A DNA stretch of 64,000 nt. It comes from Halomonas sp. GFAJ-1 (GTDB taxonomy: Bacteria > Pseudomonadota > Gammaproteobacteria > Pseudomonadales > Halomonadaceae). This document shows positions 34,919 to 43,647 of this stretch, piece by piece (within the stretch, counting starts at the first letter, position 1; each line of letters starts with the position of its first letter). Made by a program: the position numbers and the translations under genes. The stretch is taken from assembly GCA_002966495.1 (NCBI GenBank), contig CP016490.1:3100001-3164000 (forward strand). The letters run 5' to 3'. The notes under the pieces are model-generated. The model was not told where the DNA came from, did no database searches, and saw nothing but the letters and a program-made list of their open reading frames with translations.

Positions 34919-35833
34919 ATTTTTCTCCCGACAGGCATCAATAAAGAGCTCACCCAACTCTGTGAGAATCGTTGATGTGTCTGTGTCGATTTCAATATCA
35001 AAGTCTACAGATGCGTAAGATGAGTCTCGATCACCAATCGGCACTTCTATGCTATGGGTCCCAGCACTTGCCTCATAGACAACCTTAGCCAACCCAAGCC
35101 GAATTATATTGGCAATCTCGAACTCTTTAATGTTCTTCTCTGGAATACTTTCTGGCGCTGCAATTTGCCTCCTGAGCATAAATTCCTTGTATTCAAGGGA
35201 ACGAATCTCTCTTTCCTTTGATCGAGCCGAAGACCTCAACTCCATGGCCTCTGCTGAATAAACCTGCTTCCCGTCTGGTGACAAACTCTGCAGTTTCTGG
35301 CTGATTTCATCAACCTCGGATTTAAGTCTGATTTCTATCGCTGACCTATTTTCCAAGAACTCTGACAACTCCCCTTCTAACTCTGACACTCTTCTTTCTT
35401 TTTCAATAAGAACCGACTCAAGAAGTTTGAACTCATCACTTGATAACTGACTTAAAATATACGGAAACACGTGATTCTGAATGTTTTGTTGAGAATCAAC
35501 CATATTTACTAGCAATATTGCCCACTTATCCTGAAGTTCATCATCATCTTCCAAAGATGCATGCTCTAGATATGGGCAGAGAAGCTTCGGAGGAATTGCC
35601 TTAACGCTTACGTTGTTCTTCTCGCATACTGCCTTTGCCTTATTCAGAATTCGAACTTGATTATTGAATCTCCAGAGTGAGATTTGATCCTTTATCAGAA
35701 GGCCAAGTTCTTCAGCTGGCGGCAAAACAAGCTTGTCAATAAATCCCTTTGCAACATCAATCCCTTTCTCAATAGCTGTAGATGTGACGTCTATTTTTCT
35801 TTGATTGCTATCATCGCTCATTTTGCTATCCAT
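34913..35833 (-). CDS. Abi-alpha (DUF4393) family protein in an integron cassette
   Basis: A 306-residue soluble protein with no signal peptide. The N-terminal third (PPAEELGLLIKDQISLWRFN, NQVRILNKAKAVCEKNN, then LEDDDELQDKWAILLVNMVD) matches the Abi-alpha/DUF4393 pattern linked to phage abortive infection. A long charged coiled coil follows at about 140-215 and a beta-rich C-terminal domain at 235-300. The gene is visibly more AT-rich than its neighbours and has no clear Shine-Dalgarno sequence, both usual for cassette genes. Its TAA lies within the attC site. A defence role is inferred from the family, not shown. Confidence 0.82.
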   Translation of the reverse strand: MDSKMSDDSNQRKIDVTSTAIEKGIDVAKGFIDKLVLPPAEELGLLIKDQISLWRFNNQVRILNKAKAVCEKNNVSVKAIPPKLLCPYLEHASLEDDDELQDKWAILLVNMVDSQQNIQNHVFPYILSQLSSDEFKLLESVLIEKERRVSELEGELSEFLENRSAIEIRLKSEVDEISQKLQSLSPDGKQVYSAEAMELRSSARSKEREIRSLEYKEFMLRRQIAAPESIPEKNIKEFEIANIIRLGLAKVVYEASAGTHSIEVPIGDRDSSYASVDFDIEIDTDTSTILTELGELFIDACREKNA

Positions 35834-35839
35834 AATTGT

Positions 35840-35909
35840 GCATAACAGTGATTATATAGCCTGCCGCATAACACCATTGAACGTGACTGCGCGTTTATTG
35901 ATGTTATAT
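35840..35909. repeat. second cluster of integron-like core sites upstream of the Abi-alpha gene
   Basis: GCATAAC occurs at 35840-35846 and again at 35866-35872. The second begins a 44-bp imperfect hairpin ending in GTTATAT at 35903-35909. The first core lies ten bases before the Abi-alpha ATG, where a cassette boundary is expected. The hairpin is shorter than a normal attC, so it may be a remnant. Confidence 0.45.
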
Positions 35910-36186
35910 AGCCCTCTCAAAATTTTTAAACCACTGTTTTAAAAGGTTACGCTCCTCAATTGGCAGCATACCCAAAATTCGCGTGCCGGCTCGTTTTTAC
36001 GATTTAATCATACTTTATTGATAAATTTGGCTTAGGTCACGTGATGCTGCAAAAAATATTGAGCTCGCGCAGTTTTTGGCTGCAGGGGAGCATGGGGAAG
36101 GGCTCGCACTACAGCGCCCTGCCACCACTACTCCTCCCAGCCGTAGCGGTAAGGAGCTTCCGTATCTTACAACTCACTCCTCACAC
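35910..36186. other. intergenic region between cassette boundary and cobO
   Basis: No gene is supported. It is AT-rich on the left (runs such as AAAATTTTTAAACC) and GC-richer towards cobO. I see no clear terminator for the cobalamin operon that ends at 36187. Confidence 0.5.
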
Positions 36187-36798
36187 TCAAAGCTCAATGC
36201 CTTTCTGGGCTTTGATGCCTTGGTCTTTGAAAGCGTGTTTGACCACTTTCATTTCGGTGACGGTGTCGGCAAGCTCAATGAGCTGTTGGGGGGCGTAGCG
36301 GCCGGTGACGATGGCGTGCTGCATCTCGGGGCGGGCTTGTAGGTCGTCGAGGACTTGGTCTAGGTCGAGGTACTCGTAGCGCAGGGCAATGTTGAGTTCG
36401 TCGAGCAGTACCATGTGGTAGCTGTCGTCTTGGAGCATGCGCTTGGCTTGTTCCCAGGCGGCGTTGGCGGCGGCGACGTCGCGTTCGCGGTCTTGGGTGT
36501 CCCAGGTGTAGCCTTCGCCCATTACGTGGTAGTCCACGTTGGGCAGGTTGCGGAAGAAGGCTTCTTCGCCGGTGCTGAACGCGCCTTTAATAAACTGCAC
36601 CACGCCAACCTTCATGCCGTGGCCTAGGGCGCGGGCGAGCATGCCAAAACCGGAGCTGCTTTTGCCTTTGCCGGGGCCTGTGAGCACCAGCAAGATGCCC
36701 TGCTCTTTATCGGCGCGGGCAATGCGCTCGTTCATGATTTTTTGCTTGGCCGCCATGCGCTGGGCATGGCGTTCCGGGGTTTTGGCATTTTCGCGCAT
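36187..36798 (-). CDS. cobO: cob(I)yrinic acid a,c-diamide adenosyltransferase
   Basis: Transfers the adenosyl group of ATP to reduced corrinoids (CobA/CobO/BtuR family, 203 residues). The P-loop is LTGPGKGKSSSGFGM near residue 40, and the family sequences LLDELNIALRYEYLD and VTGRYAPQQLIELADTVTEM follow. A good ribosome-binding site (AAGGAG) precedes the ATG. It is the last gene of the riboswitch-led operon, 33 bases after ytoQ. Confidence 0.95.
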   Translation of the reverse strand: MRENAKTPERHAQRMAAKQKIMNERIARADKEQGILLVLTGPGKGKSSSGFGMLARALGHGMKVGVVQFIKGAFSTGEEAFFRNLPNVDYHVMGEGYTWDTQDRERDVAAANAAWEQAKRMLQDDSYHMVLLDELNIALRYEYLDLDQVLDDLQARPEMQHAIVTGRYAPQQLIELADTVTEMKVVKHAFKDQGIKAQKGIEL

Positions 36799-36831
36799 GG
36801 GGTCTCCTTGGGGTGTTCTACGTTTTACGAG

Positions 36832-37272
36832 CTACGCTTTCAGCACGTAGCGCAGGGTTTCCACGACCTGATCGGTGGTGGTGCACCAGGCTTGTGCTTG
36901 GGCGTCGACTTCTTTCAGCGGGTGAACAATCTCTTCACTGTGCAGCGTGATGTAAGGCTTGGCCAGTGCCGCGCAGTAGCCTGCGTCAAAGGCGGCGTTC
37001 CACTGCTTGTACTTGTCGCCAAAACGTACAACAACCAAATCCGCCTGTTCAATCATCGTGCGGGTGCGGATGGCGTTCACTTTAGAAGACTGGTGGTCGC
37101 GCCAGAAGCCGTTCTCCGGTTTGCCCAGGTGGTCGCCTGCAGCATCAGAGGCGTCGTGATCGGTCACGGGTGCGGTGAAGACTACATCCAGCCCTGCCGC
37201 TTCTGCGCCGCGCTGGATCTCTTCACGCCAGTCAGTGTGAATCTCGCCGGAAAGGTATACGTAAAAGCTCAT
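36832..37272 (-). CDS. ytoQ: YtoQ-family protein (nucleoside deoxyribosyltransferase-like)
   Basis: A 146-residue cytosolic protein of the YtoQ family, related in fold to nucleoside 2-deoxyribosyltransferases. The opening YVYLSGEIHTDWREEI and later GYCAALAKPYITLHSEEI are typical. No function is established. It is embedded between cobB and cobO in the riboswitch-controlled cobalamin operon, with a gap of 83 bases before and 33 after, which suggests but does not prove a role with corrinoids or nucleotide-loop bases. Confidence 0.88.
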   Translation of the reverse strand: MSFYVYLSGEIHTDWREEIQRGAEAAGLDVVFTAPVTDHDASDAAGDHLGKPENGFWRDHQSSKVNAIRTRTMIEQADLVVVRFGDKYKQWNAAFDAGYCAALAKPYITLHSEEIVHPLKEVDAQAQAWCTTTDQVVETLRYVLKA

Positions 37273-37355
37273 GGTGGCTCCTTAATAGTAAATGTGGGTA
37301 TTTAGCCGCCCTATCATAGCCCACATACGCTTTATGAAAAAACATTCCAAAAAAA

Positions 37356-38669
37356 TTACTGGGTCGCGATTTGCAGTGTTTGCTCGGTAAAAATATCCGC
37401 GACCAGCTTGGGGGCAGAGGGGAAATAGCCGTGGAAGTAGCTGGCTACCAGCGCGCCCTCTCGGTAGATAGGTTCGGCTTCGCTGCCTGCCAGTTTGCGG
37501 GTGCGGGCCAGCGGCTGCATGGATGTTTCCAGCAGCGAGTGGTGGTAGGTGTGGCCGCGCAGTTCGCCATTTTGGGTGTGCAGGCTTTGTAGCCCCAGCG
37601 CGGTGAGTTTACCGGCCATTTTGGCGGTGCCGGGCAGCAGCCCCATCATCGTGTGGCTTGTGCCTTCGCCATCCACCAACTGCTCTACACAGCTCATTAG
37701 CCCGCCGCACTCGGCGAGTATGGGTTTGCCTGCGCGGTGGTGGGCGCTTATCGCGTCGCACATGGGCTGGTTGGCGCTGAAGCGGGCGGCGTGCAGTTCT
37801 GGGTAGCCGCCGGGTAGCCATAGGGCATCGCATTCTGGCAGCTTAGTGCCATGGAGTGGTGAGAAGAAGTGCAGCGTCGCGCCCATCTCTTCTAATACAT
37901 CAAGATTCGCGCGGTAGATAAATGCAAAGGCGTCGTCTTTGGCGATGGCGATACGCACACCGCTTAGGTACTGCGGGGCGGGCGTGGGGGCGTCAGCGCT
38001 TAACGTCACTTTTTTGGGTAGGCGGCCTAATCCGGCCTCTTCTAGCACCTTGGCGGCGGCATCTAGCTGGGCGTCCAGGCCGCTGAGTTCGCTGGCTTGA
38101 ACCAAGCCTAAGTGGCGGTCGGGGATTTTCATGGCATCGTGGCGAGGAATCGCGCCCAGCAGCGCAATGCCTTCCGGCATGCTCTCATCCAGCAGTTTGC
38201 CGTGGCCGGGGCTGCCGATACGGTTGGCAATCACTTCGTGAATAGCGAGATCCGGGTGGTAGTTGGCAAGGCCTTGGGCCACCGCGCCGAAGGTTTGCGC
38301 CATGCCCCAGGCGTCAATGACCGGCAAAGCGGGGATGCCTGCCAAGATGGCTAAATCAGCGCTGGAGGGCGAACCATCAAACAGCCCCATGGAGCCTTCC
38401 ACCAAAATCACGTCGGCCTCTTGGGCGGCTTTCGCCAAGCGCCAGCGGCATTCGTGCTCGCCGGTCATCCAGGGGTGAAGCTGATAGACCGGCTGGCCGG
38501 AGGCGATCTCTTGCACCATGGGGTCTAGGTAGTCGGGGCCGTGTTTGAACACCCGCACAGTGCGGCCCGCATTACGGTGCAGCCTTGCCAAAGCGGCCGT
38601 TACCATGGATTTTCCCTGGCCAGAACCGGGGGCGCTGATTAACGCCGCGTGCGCTTCACCTTGCAACAT
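37356..38669 (-). CDS. cobB: cobyrinate a,c-diamide synthase
   Basis: ATP- and glutamine-dependent amidation of the a and c carboxylates of cobyrinate (CobB/CbiA family, 437 residues). The N-terminal ATPase domain has SAPGSGQGKSMVTAALARL. The C-terminal glutamine amidotransferase domain has its Cys in ILAECGGLMSC and a late His in SYFHGYF. ATG 38669 is preferred because AGGAAAGG precedes it. It lies within the riboswitch-led operon, downstream of btuD by 65 bases. Confidence 0.94.
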   Translation of the reverse strand: MLQGEAHAALISAPGSGQGKSMVTAALARLHRNAGRTVRVFKHGPDYLDPMVQEIASGQPVYQLHPWMTGEHECRWRLAKAAQEADVILVEGSMGLFDGSPSSADLAILAGIPALPVIDAWGMAQTFGAVAQGLANYHPDLAIHEVIANRIGSPGHGKLLDESMPEGIALLGAIPRHDAMKIPDRHLGLVQASELSGLDAQLDAAAKVLEEAGLGRLPKKVTLSADAPTPAPQYLSGVRIAIAKDDAFAFIYRANLDVLEEMGATLHFFSPLHGTKLPECDALWLPGGYPELHAARFSANQPMCDAISAHHRAGKPILAECGGLMSCVEQLVDGEGTSHTMMGLLPGTAKMAGKLTALGLQSLHTQNGELRGHTYHHSLLETSMQPLARTRKLAGSEAEPIYREGALVASYFHGYFPSAPKLVADIFTEQTLQIATQ

Positions 38670-38734
38670 GACCTTTCCTCTTTTACACACGCTTGTCAAC
38701 TACAAGCTTTTTGAATTTATCGAGACGTCAGGTG

Positions 38735-39502
38735 TTACTGAATAGGTACAAACACCGGCGCACCCTCAACCTGTACCGTGGCTAAGCGCTGCTGGTAGAG
38801 CCTTTCCAGTGCACTGGGCACCAGCATGGAGTCTCGCCGCCCCCAGCAAGCTTCACCGTTGGGATATAGCAGCAGAATGTGGTCACACCAGCGGGCGGCT
38901 AGATTTAAATCATGCAGGCACATCATTACCGCACTCCCCTGGGCGGCCTGCTCCGCCATTAGCGCCATCACCGCGCTTTGGTGATGTAAATCGAGATGGT
39001 TGGTGGGTTCGTCTGCCAGCCAAATCTTCGGCGCTTGGGTGAGTACCGTGGCCATCGCCACCCGCTGACGTTCGCCGCCGGAAAGTGTGCTCACCAAACG
39101 GTCGCGGAGGTGCGCTACATCTAACCTTTCCAGTGCCGCTTCAGCCTGCGCGTAGTCATCGGCCCCCTCCATCTGCCACAAAGAAAGGTAGGGGTGACGA
39201 CCAATCAGCGCGGTTTCTAGCACCGTGGCAGGAAAGCCATCCAGGCGCTCTTGAAACACTAAGCCAAGCTCACGGGCGATATGGCGGCGGCGCAGTTGAG
39301 TAAGCGGTGATTGATTGAGCAGCACCTGCCCAGCCCGTGGGGCATTCAGCCCTGCCAGCGTGTGCAGCAGCGTGGTTTTACCTGCGCCGTTAGGGCCTAA
39401 CACGCCCCAAACTTGACCCGGCTCAAGGGTAAGGTTCAGCGCCGTGCCACTTTCGCGATCGGGCACGTCGATGATGAGGTCGCGGGTAGAAAGGTCGCTC
39501 AT
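38735..39502 (-). CDS. btuD: cobalamin ABC transporter ATP-binding protein
   Basis: ATPase of the vitamin B12 importer, 255 residues. Walker A is GPNGAGKTTLL near residue 37, the ABC signature LSGGERQRVA, and Walker B IWLADEPTNHLD. Family relatives include iron-siderophore ATPases, but its place after btuC and btuF in a cobalamin riboswitch operon fixes the role. It overlaps btuC by one base. Confidence 0.93.
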   Translation of the reverse strand: MSDLSTRDLIIDVPDRESGTALNLTLEPGQVWGVLGPNGAGKTTLLHTLAGLNAPRAGQVLLNQSPLTQLRRRHIARELGLVFQERLDGFPATVLETALIGRHPYLSLWQMEGADDYAQAEAALERLDVAHLRDRLVSTLSGGERQRVAMATVLTQAPKIWLADEPTNHLDLHHQSAVMALMAEQAAQGSAVMMCLHDLNLAARWCDHILLLYPNGEACWGRRDSMLVPSALERLYQQRLATVQVEGAPVFVPIQ

Positions 39503-40473
39503 CAGCGGCTCCGGTAGAGCAAAAACAAGAAAGTGGGCACGCCTAATAGCGCGGTAATCACGCCCACGGGCAGCTGTTCCGGTGCAATCATGGTGCGGGC
39601 GAGCGTATCCGCCAGCACCAGCAAAGTGCCCCCTGCCAGGGCGCAGGCCGGTAAAATTAAGCGCTGGTCGTTGCCTAGCAGCAGGCGCAGCAGATGCGGC
39701 ACCACCAAGCCAACAAAGCCAATGCTACCTGCGGTGGTGACCGCTGCCGCCGTGAGTAGGCTGGCAACGATATAGATACCCCACTCCAGCGGGCGCACAT
39801 CCACCCCCAGCGCGGCCGCCTGCTGTGGGCCGCGGGCCAGCACATTCAAGCTTCGCCCAAGCGGTACAAGCACAATGCAAATCGTTAATAAAAGCAGCAA
39901 CGGTGGCCACGGGGTGCGGGCGTAGGAGAGATCGCCCATTAGCCAATACAGCATGCCCGGCAGCCGCTCGGCAGGGCTTAGCGCAAGCATCAGGGTAATC
40001 ACCGCGCCCCAGCCTGCAGCCACCACCACCCCCGTCAGCAGCAGCCGTGAAGGCGTCCAGCCACCGCTGCCGTGGGCAAGGCCAAACACTAAAAACGTCG
40101 AAAACAGCGCACCGGCAAACGCCGAGCCGGAAATCAACACGCCGCCCACGCCTGCCAGCATGGCCGCCAACGCGCCAATGGATGCCCCGCCGGAAAGCCC
40201 TAACACGTAAGGGTCCGCAAGCGGGTTACGCAACAGCACCTGCATCAACGCCCCCGCCACTGCCAGAAGCCCCCCCACCGCAAAGGCGGAAAGCGCTCTG
40301 GGCAGGCGTAAATCAATCACCATGGTGCGCGCCAGTGCGTCGCCCTGCCCTTGAGCCACCGCCCAAAGTTGACCAATGGAAAGCTGCGCACTGCCCACCG
40401 CTAAGGCGAACAGCATAGCGGTCATGGCAATCAACACCAGTAGGCCAAGGGGTTGCCACAGGCGCGCGGCCAC
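39502..40473 (-). CDS. btuC: cobalamin ABC transporter permease
   Basis: Inner-membrane permease of the FecCD/BtuC family, 323 residues with about ten hydrophobic segments. The family signature LRLPRALSAFAVGGLLAVAG is near residue 55 and the L-loop GSIGFVGLVVPHLLR, which contacts the ATPase, is near 245. It starts with GTG, whose first G is the last base of the btuF stop codon (TAGTG), so translation is coupled. Confidence 0.94.
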   Translation of the reverse strand: MAARLWQPLGLLVLIAMTAMLFALAVGSAQLSIGQLWAVAQGQGDALARTMVIDLRLPRALSAFAVGGLLAVAGALMQVLLRNPLADPYVLGLSGGASIGALAAMLAGVGGVLISGSAFAGALFSTFLVFGLAHGSGGWTPSRLLLTGVVVAAGWGAVITLMLALSPAERLPGMLYWLMGDLSYARTPWPPLLLLLTICIVLVPLGRSLNVLARGPQQAAALGVDVRPLEWGIYIVASLLTAAAVTTAGSIGFVGLVVPHLLRLLLGNDQRLILPACALAGGTLLVLADTLARTMIAPEQLPVGVITALLGVPTFLFLLYRSR

Positions 40474-41396
40474 TATGAGGCCCTGCGCTTCTGGCGGGAT
40501 TGTTCGAGTTTGTCACACAGAATCTGCACGCCTTCCAGCAAGCGCGGTGTGGGCCGCTGAATGAGGGAGGGCGGTACAAAATAGAGACTCTCTTCTGCAA
40601 CGGCCGTGAGGTTCGAGTACTGCTCCCAGTGGGTCAGCCAGTGGTGGTTCTCTTCGCCCATGCCCCCGGCAATGATGGCTTCCGGGTTGGCGGCCAGCAC
40701 GGCCTCGTCGTCCAGCCGTGGCACTAATCGCCGCTGATCGCCAAACACATTCTCGCCGCCGCACAGCTGAACTACCTGGCCAATGAGATGCTCGTCATTA
40801 ACGCTCATCAATGGTTCATCCCACACTTGGTAGAATGTACGTACTGGCTCGCGTTCAGCGTAGCGTGTGGTTAATTCGGCCATCCCTGCTCTGAACTCAT
40901 CGGCAACGACCTGCCCGGCGGCTTCGGTGCCCGCTAGGTGCGCTAGGCGCTCAATGGTATCGGCAACGTTTTCCACCGTGCGGGGCTCGATATAAAACAC
41001 CGGCATACCCAAGGCCTCTAACGTTTCTAACTGCTCGGCGGGGTTACCGGTTACCCAGCCGATGACTAAATCGGGTGCAAGCCCCACTAGGGCTTCTAAA
41101 TCAATCCGCGTATGGCTCCCCACCGACGCAACCTCTTTAGCTTCTGGGGGGTAGTCGCTGTAGCTCACCACGGCTACAACGTGATCACCTGCGCCTGCGG
41201 CGTAGGTGAGTTCCGTTGCCCCTGGGGAAAGCGTGGCAATACGCCGCGCAGCGTTGTGCAGGCATACTTCGCGGTCACGATCATCCACCACGCAGCGTGA
41301 ATGGTCGTGGCCCTGGGCGGGTATGGTTATGAGCAAAAACGCGAGGCCCAAGGCCCCGCGCATCAACCTACGTTGGCTACTGGCCAAAGTGAACAC
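40473..41396 (-). CDS. btuF: cobalamin-binding periplasmic protein
   Basis: Class III substrate-binding protein, 307 residues. A signal peptide runs to about residue 30 (LGLAFLLITIPAQG). The two lobes joined by a rigid helix show IATLSPGATELTYAAGAGD and a conserved tryptophan region (LVIGWVTGN). It delivers cobalamin or cobinamide to BtuC. Its 5' end overlaps the 3' end of btuB by 20 bases. Confidence 0.92.
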   Translation of the reverse strand: MFTLASSQRRLMRGALGLAFLLITIPAQGHDHSRCVVDDRDREVCLHNAARRIATLSPGATELTYAAGAGDHVVAVVSYSDYPPEAKEVASVGSHTRIDLEALVGLAPDLVIGWVTGNPAEQLETLEALGMPVFYIEPRTVENVADTIERLAHLAGTEAAGQVVADEFRAGMAELTTRYAEREPVRTFYQVWDEPLMSVNDEHLIGQVVQLCGGENVFGDQRRLVPRLDDEAVLAANPEAIIAGGMGEENHHWLTHWEQYSNLTAVAEESLYFVPPSLIQRPTPRLLEGVQILCDKLEQSRQKRRAS

Positions 41397-43221
41397 TTAA
41401 GAACCCTGCTCGGCCTGCGTTGATGTAGTCAGCGCCATCAAACGAGCGCGTTGTCACATAGTCTTGATCAAGCGCGTTTTCCAGCGTGACACGGGCGCTC
41501 CACAGCGGAGCAAATTGCCACCCTGCGCGAAGATTCACCAGACCATAGCCACTCAAACGGTCTTGGTTTTGCGCATCACGGTACCGGTGATTTTGAGCTA
41601 CCCAAGAGCCGCCTACCGACCACTCGCCTAGTTCACGATCCGCGTCTAAGCGAATGCTTTGAGAGGCACGGTTCTGCAAACGCTTACCAGTCAGCCGGTT
41701 TTCAGGGTCGGTGTAAGTCAGCGCAGCTGCCAGTGTCCAATCGCTGACTTCCACACCAGCGGCCAGCTCTGCTCCACGAATGCGGGTTTCAGGCACGTTA
41801 AACTGAAGCCCCTGGCCGGTTATCAAATTATCGATGTCTGTTTGGTAAAGCGCCGCATCCCAAAACCAACTGTCGAACTGGCCACGCACGCCAACTTCAA
41901 CGGTTTCGGAGGTTTCTGGCTCTAAGTCGGGATTGCCAAACCCAGGCCAATAGAGTTGGTTGAACGTTGGCGCTCTGAAGGCGGTGCCGTAGCTGGCATG
42001 CAGCGTGTGCTGGGCATCCAGGTCATAACCCAGCGCCAAGCTGCCGGTCACTTCGTCACCGTAAGCCTCGTTGTCGTCGAAGCGCAGGCTGGCCTGGACA
42101 GCAACAGGGGAGAAATCGAGCAGCGCTTGGCTGAAAACAGCCTTGTTATCGCGATCCTCTATGTCATAAGGACCATCCCAAGGCTTGCTCCCTGTGGTAC
42201 TACCGGCCACACTATCGTTCATATACTCCGCGCCGATTATCAGCTCATGGGCACCCGCGCTAAACGTATTCTCCCAGCGGGCCGTGCGCGTCTGCGTGTC
42301 GAGAATAGAGTCATAGGCATAGTTGTCACTCTCATCGCGTGCTTCGCTAAGTGTCAAACGGCTACGCCAATTGTCGGTAATCGGCAACTCACTATAAATA
42401 CCGGCTACCTGCTGCACATAGTCCGTCGTGGCCAACGAGCCACTTTCGTCATACTCGGTGGTACCACGTGCGCGCAGCGCCAACACGCCAGCTTCAGCTC
42501 CGTTATCGAAGGTGTGAGAGACTCGCGCCAGCGCTGAAGTATTGTCGTAGCCTTTGTCGTCACCATCACGGCGCACGGGCTGCCCGTCGGTCGTAAGATG
42601 GCTGCCGGAGAAACTGTAACGAGTGCCGCCCTCTCTCCCGCTAATGCCCGCACTTAGCCGCTGGGTATTGAACGAGCCACCGCCTAAGGAGATGCGCGGC
42701 TGCGGGCCCTCTTCACGGCCTTCAGGGGTAAAGAGCTGAATCACACCGCCCATGGCATCGGCACCGTAAAGGCTGCCACGGGGGCCACGTACAATTTCAG
42801 CGCGGTCGAACATGCGTGGCTCTAAGTATTGCCAAGCGGCACCGCCAGTGGTGGCTGAACGCAGGCGAATGCCGTCAATCAGAAGTACATTTTGCGCGCT
42901 GCCAGTGCCGCGGATAAACACGCTGCTGTTTTTACCGAAGCTTCCGTCACTGGAGACATCAACTCCAGGCTGGCCACGAAATAGGTCAGTGATGCTAACA
43001 GGGTCTTGGCGGCGCAACGTGGCTTCATCCAGCACGGTGACCGATGAAAGACTCTCATTAGCCGTGCGCGGGGCTAGTGCAGCGGTAACCACGACAGGAT
43101 TAAGCGAATGGGAGGAAGTTGAAGCTGCCTGCGGCTGGGTTGGCGACTGTGCTTGAACAGCCATAGGTAGCGCAGCCAGCGTAAATGCTGCCAGCGATTG
43201 GGCGTGAAGACGGTTTAACAT
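41377..43221 (-). CDS. btuB: TonB-dependent vitamin B12 receptor
   Basis: Outer-membrane receptor of 614 residues. The frame is open upstream to 43362, but ATG 43221 has AAGGG seven bases before it and begins a clean signal peptide (LNRLHAQSLAAFTLAALPMA). A TonB-box-like LNPVVVTAA is followed by the plug domain (LRRQDPVSITDLFRGQPGVD) and a 22-strand barrel ending VHFGQ. The long leader carries a cobalamin riboswitch, so expression should fall when B12 is sufficient. Confidence 0.94.
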   Translation of the reverse strand: MLNRLHAQSLAAFTLAALPMAVQAQSPTQPQAASTSSHSLNPVVVTAALAPRTANESLSSVTVLDEATLRRQDPVSITDLFRGQPGVDVSSDGSFGKNSSVFIRGTGSAQNVLLIDGIRLRSATTGGAAWQYLEPRMFDRAEIVRGPRGSLYGADAMGGVIQLFTPEGREEGPQPRISLGGGSFNTQRLSAGISGREGGTRYSFSGSHLTTDGQPVRRDGDDKGYDNTSALARVSHTFDNGAEAGVLALRARGTTEYDESGSLATTDYVQQVAGIYSELPITDNWRSRLTLSEARDESDNYAYDSILDTQTRTARWENTFSAGAHELIIGAEYMNDSVAGSTTGSKPWDGPYDIEDRDNKAVFSQALLDFSPVAVQASLRFDDNEAYGDEVTGSLALGYDLDAQHTLHASYGTAFRAPTFNQLYWPGFGNPDLEPETSETVEVGVRGQFDSWFWDAALYQTDIDNLITGQGLQFNVPETRIRGAELAAGVEVSDWTLAAALTYTDPENRLTGKRLQNRASQSIRLDADRELGEWSVGGSWVAQNHRYRDAQNQDRLSGYGLVNLRAGWQFAPLWSARVTLENALDQDYVTTRSFDGADYINAGRAGFLSVHFGQ

Positions 43222-43375
43222 ATTGAATCCCTTGCTCACTGTGCTCACCCGCACAGCGTGTTTTTTTGACCGAGCAGGGGGAAACCAAGGGAATATGGGC
43301 AGTTTGAAAACCGCCGGCATCACCCTGAGCCGCCCTCCGCGTCTCGGTTTGAAGTGGTTCATTTAGAACCATCAC

Positions 43376-43570
43376 TCTTAGGCCGGTCTCCGGGCTGACA
43401 AGCGAAAGGGGCAACTTTACATAAGCGCCGTGTCTTTCCGAACGACCACCTTCCCATGCATTAGCACAGTGGCGTCTTATAGCCGTTCTTATCTCGATCA
43501 CCGTTGCGGGGGCAGCGTTGGATTTACACAACTCATTGACAGAGCTATGTACACCAACTTCCCGTTTAAC
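43376..43570 (-). promoter_or_regulatory. cobalamin riboswitch (B12 element)
   Basis: Read on the minus strand, the conserved blocks are in order: GGGAA (about 43562), GCCCCCGCAACGG (43514-43501), GCCACTG (43473-43467) and the B12 box AGCCCGGAGACCGGCC (43396-43381). The aptamer ends about 160 bases before the btuB start. The btuB leader from 43222 to 43610 contains no gene. Binding of adenosylcobalamin is expected to shut off the btuB-to-cobO operon. Confidence 0.93.
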
Positions 43571-43592
43571 TGATGGTGGCAGCCACCATCAG
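43570..43592 (-). promoter_or_regulatory. perfect hairpin at the 5' end of the riboswitch leader
   Basis: CTGATGGTGG and CCACCATCAG pair perfectly around three bases, directly upstream of the aptamer. There is no T-run, so it is more likely a 5' stabilising stem or an operator than a terminator. Confidence 0.6.
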
Positions 43593-43609
43593 CACCTGAG
43601 AGTGCGCGT

Positions 43610-43638
43610 AAGCTAGCAACTTGCTGGGGGTTGGTCAA
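43610..43638 (-). promoter_or_regulatory. probable sigma-70 promoter of the btuB operon
   Basis: On the minus strand TTGACC (43638-43633), a 17-base spacer and TAGCTT (43615-43610) lie just upstream of the leader hairpin and riboswitch. The predicted start is near 43603. Confidence 0.5.
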
Positions 43639-43647
43639 TTTTACTGC

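Noticed and set aside
36742..37305. A 187-codon plus-strand frame across ytoQ
   Set aside because: Antisense to ytoQ and its flanks; low-complexity sequence without any recognisable domain.
41956..42537. A 193-codon plus-strand frame antisense to btuB
   Set aside because: Lies wholly within a well-supported receptor gene, has no family features and follows from its codon bias.
43100..43531. A 143-codon minus-strand open frame overlapping the btuB leader
   Set aside because: It runs through the riboswitch aptamer and its conserved blocks; it is a shadow of structured leader RNA and the 5' end of btuB.
43570..43592. Reading the perfect hairpin before the riboswitch as a terminator of the upstream cob operon
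   Set aside because: No T-run follows on either strand, and a promoter-like pair lies just upstream, so it is more likely within the new leader.
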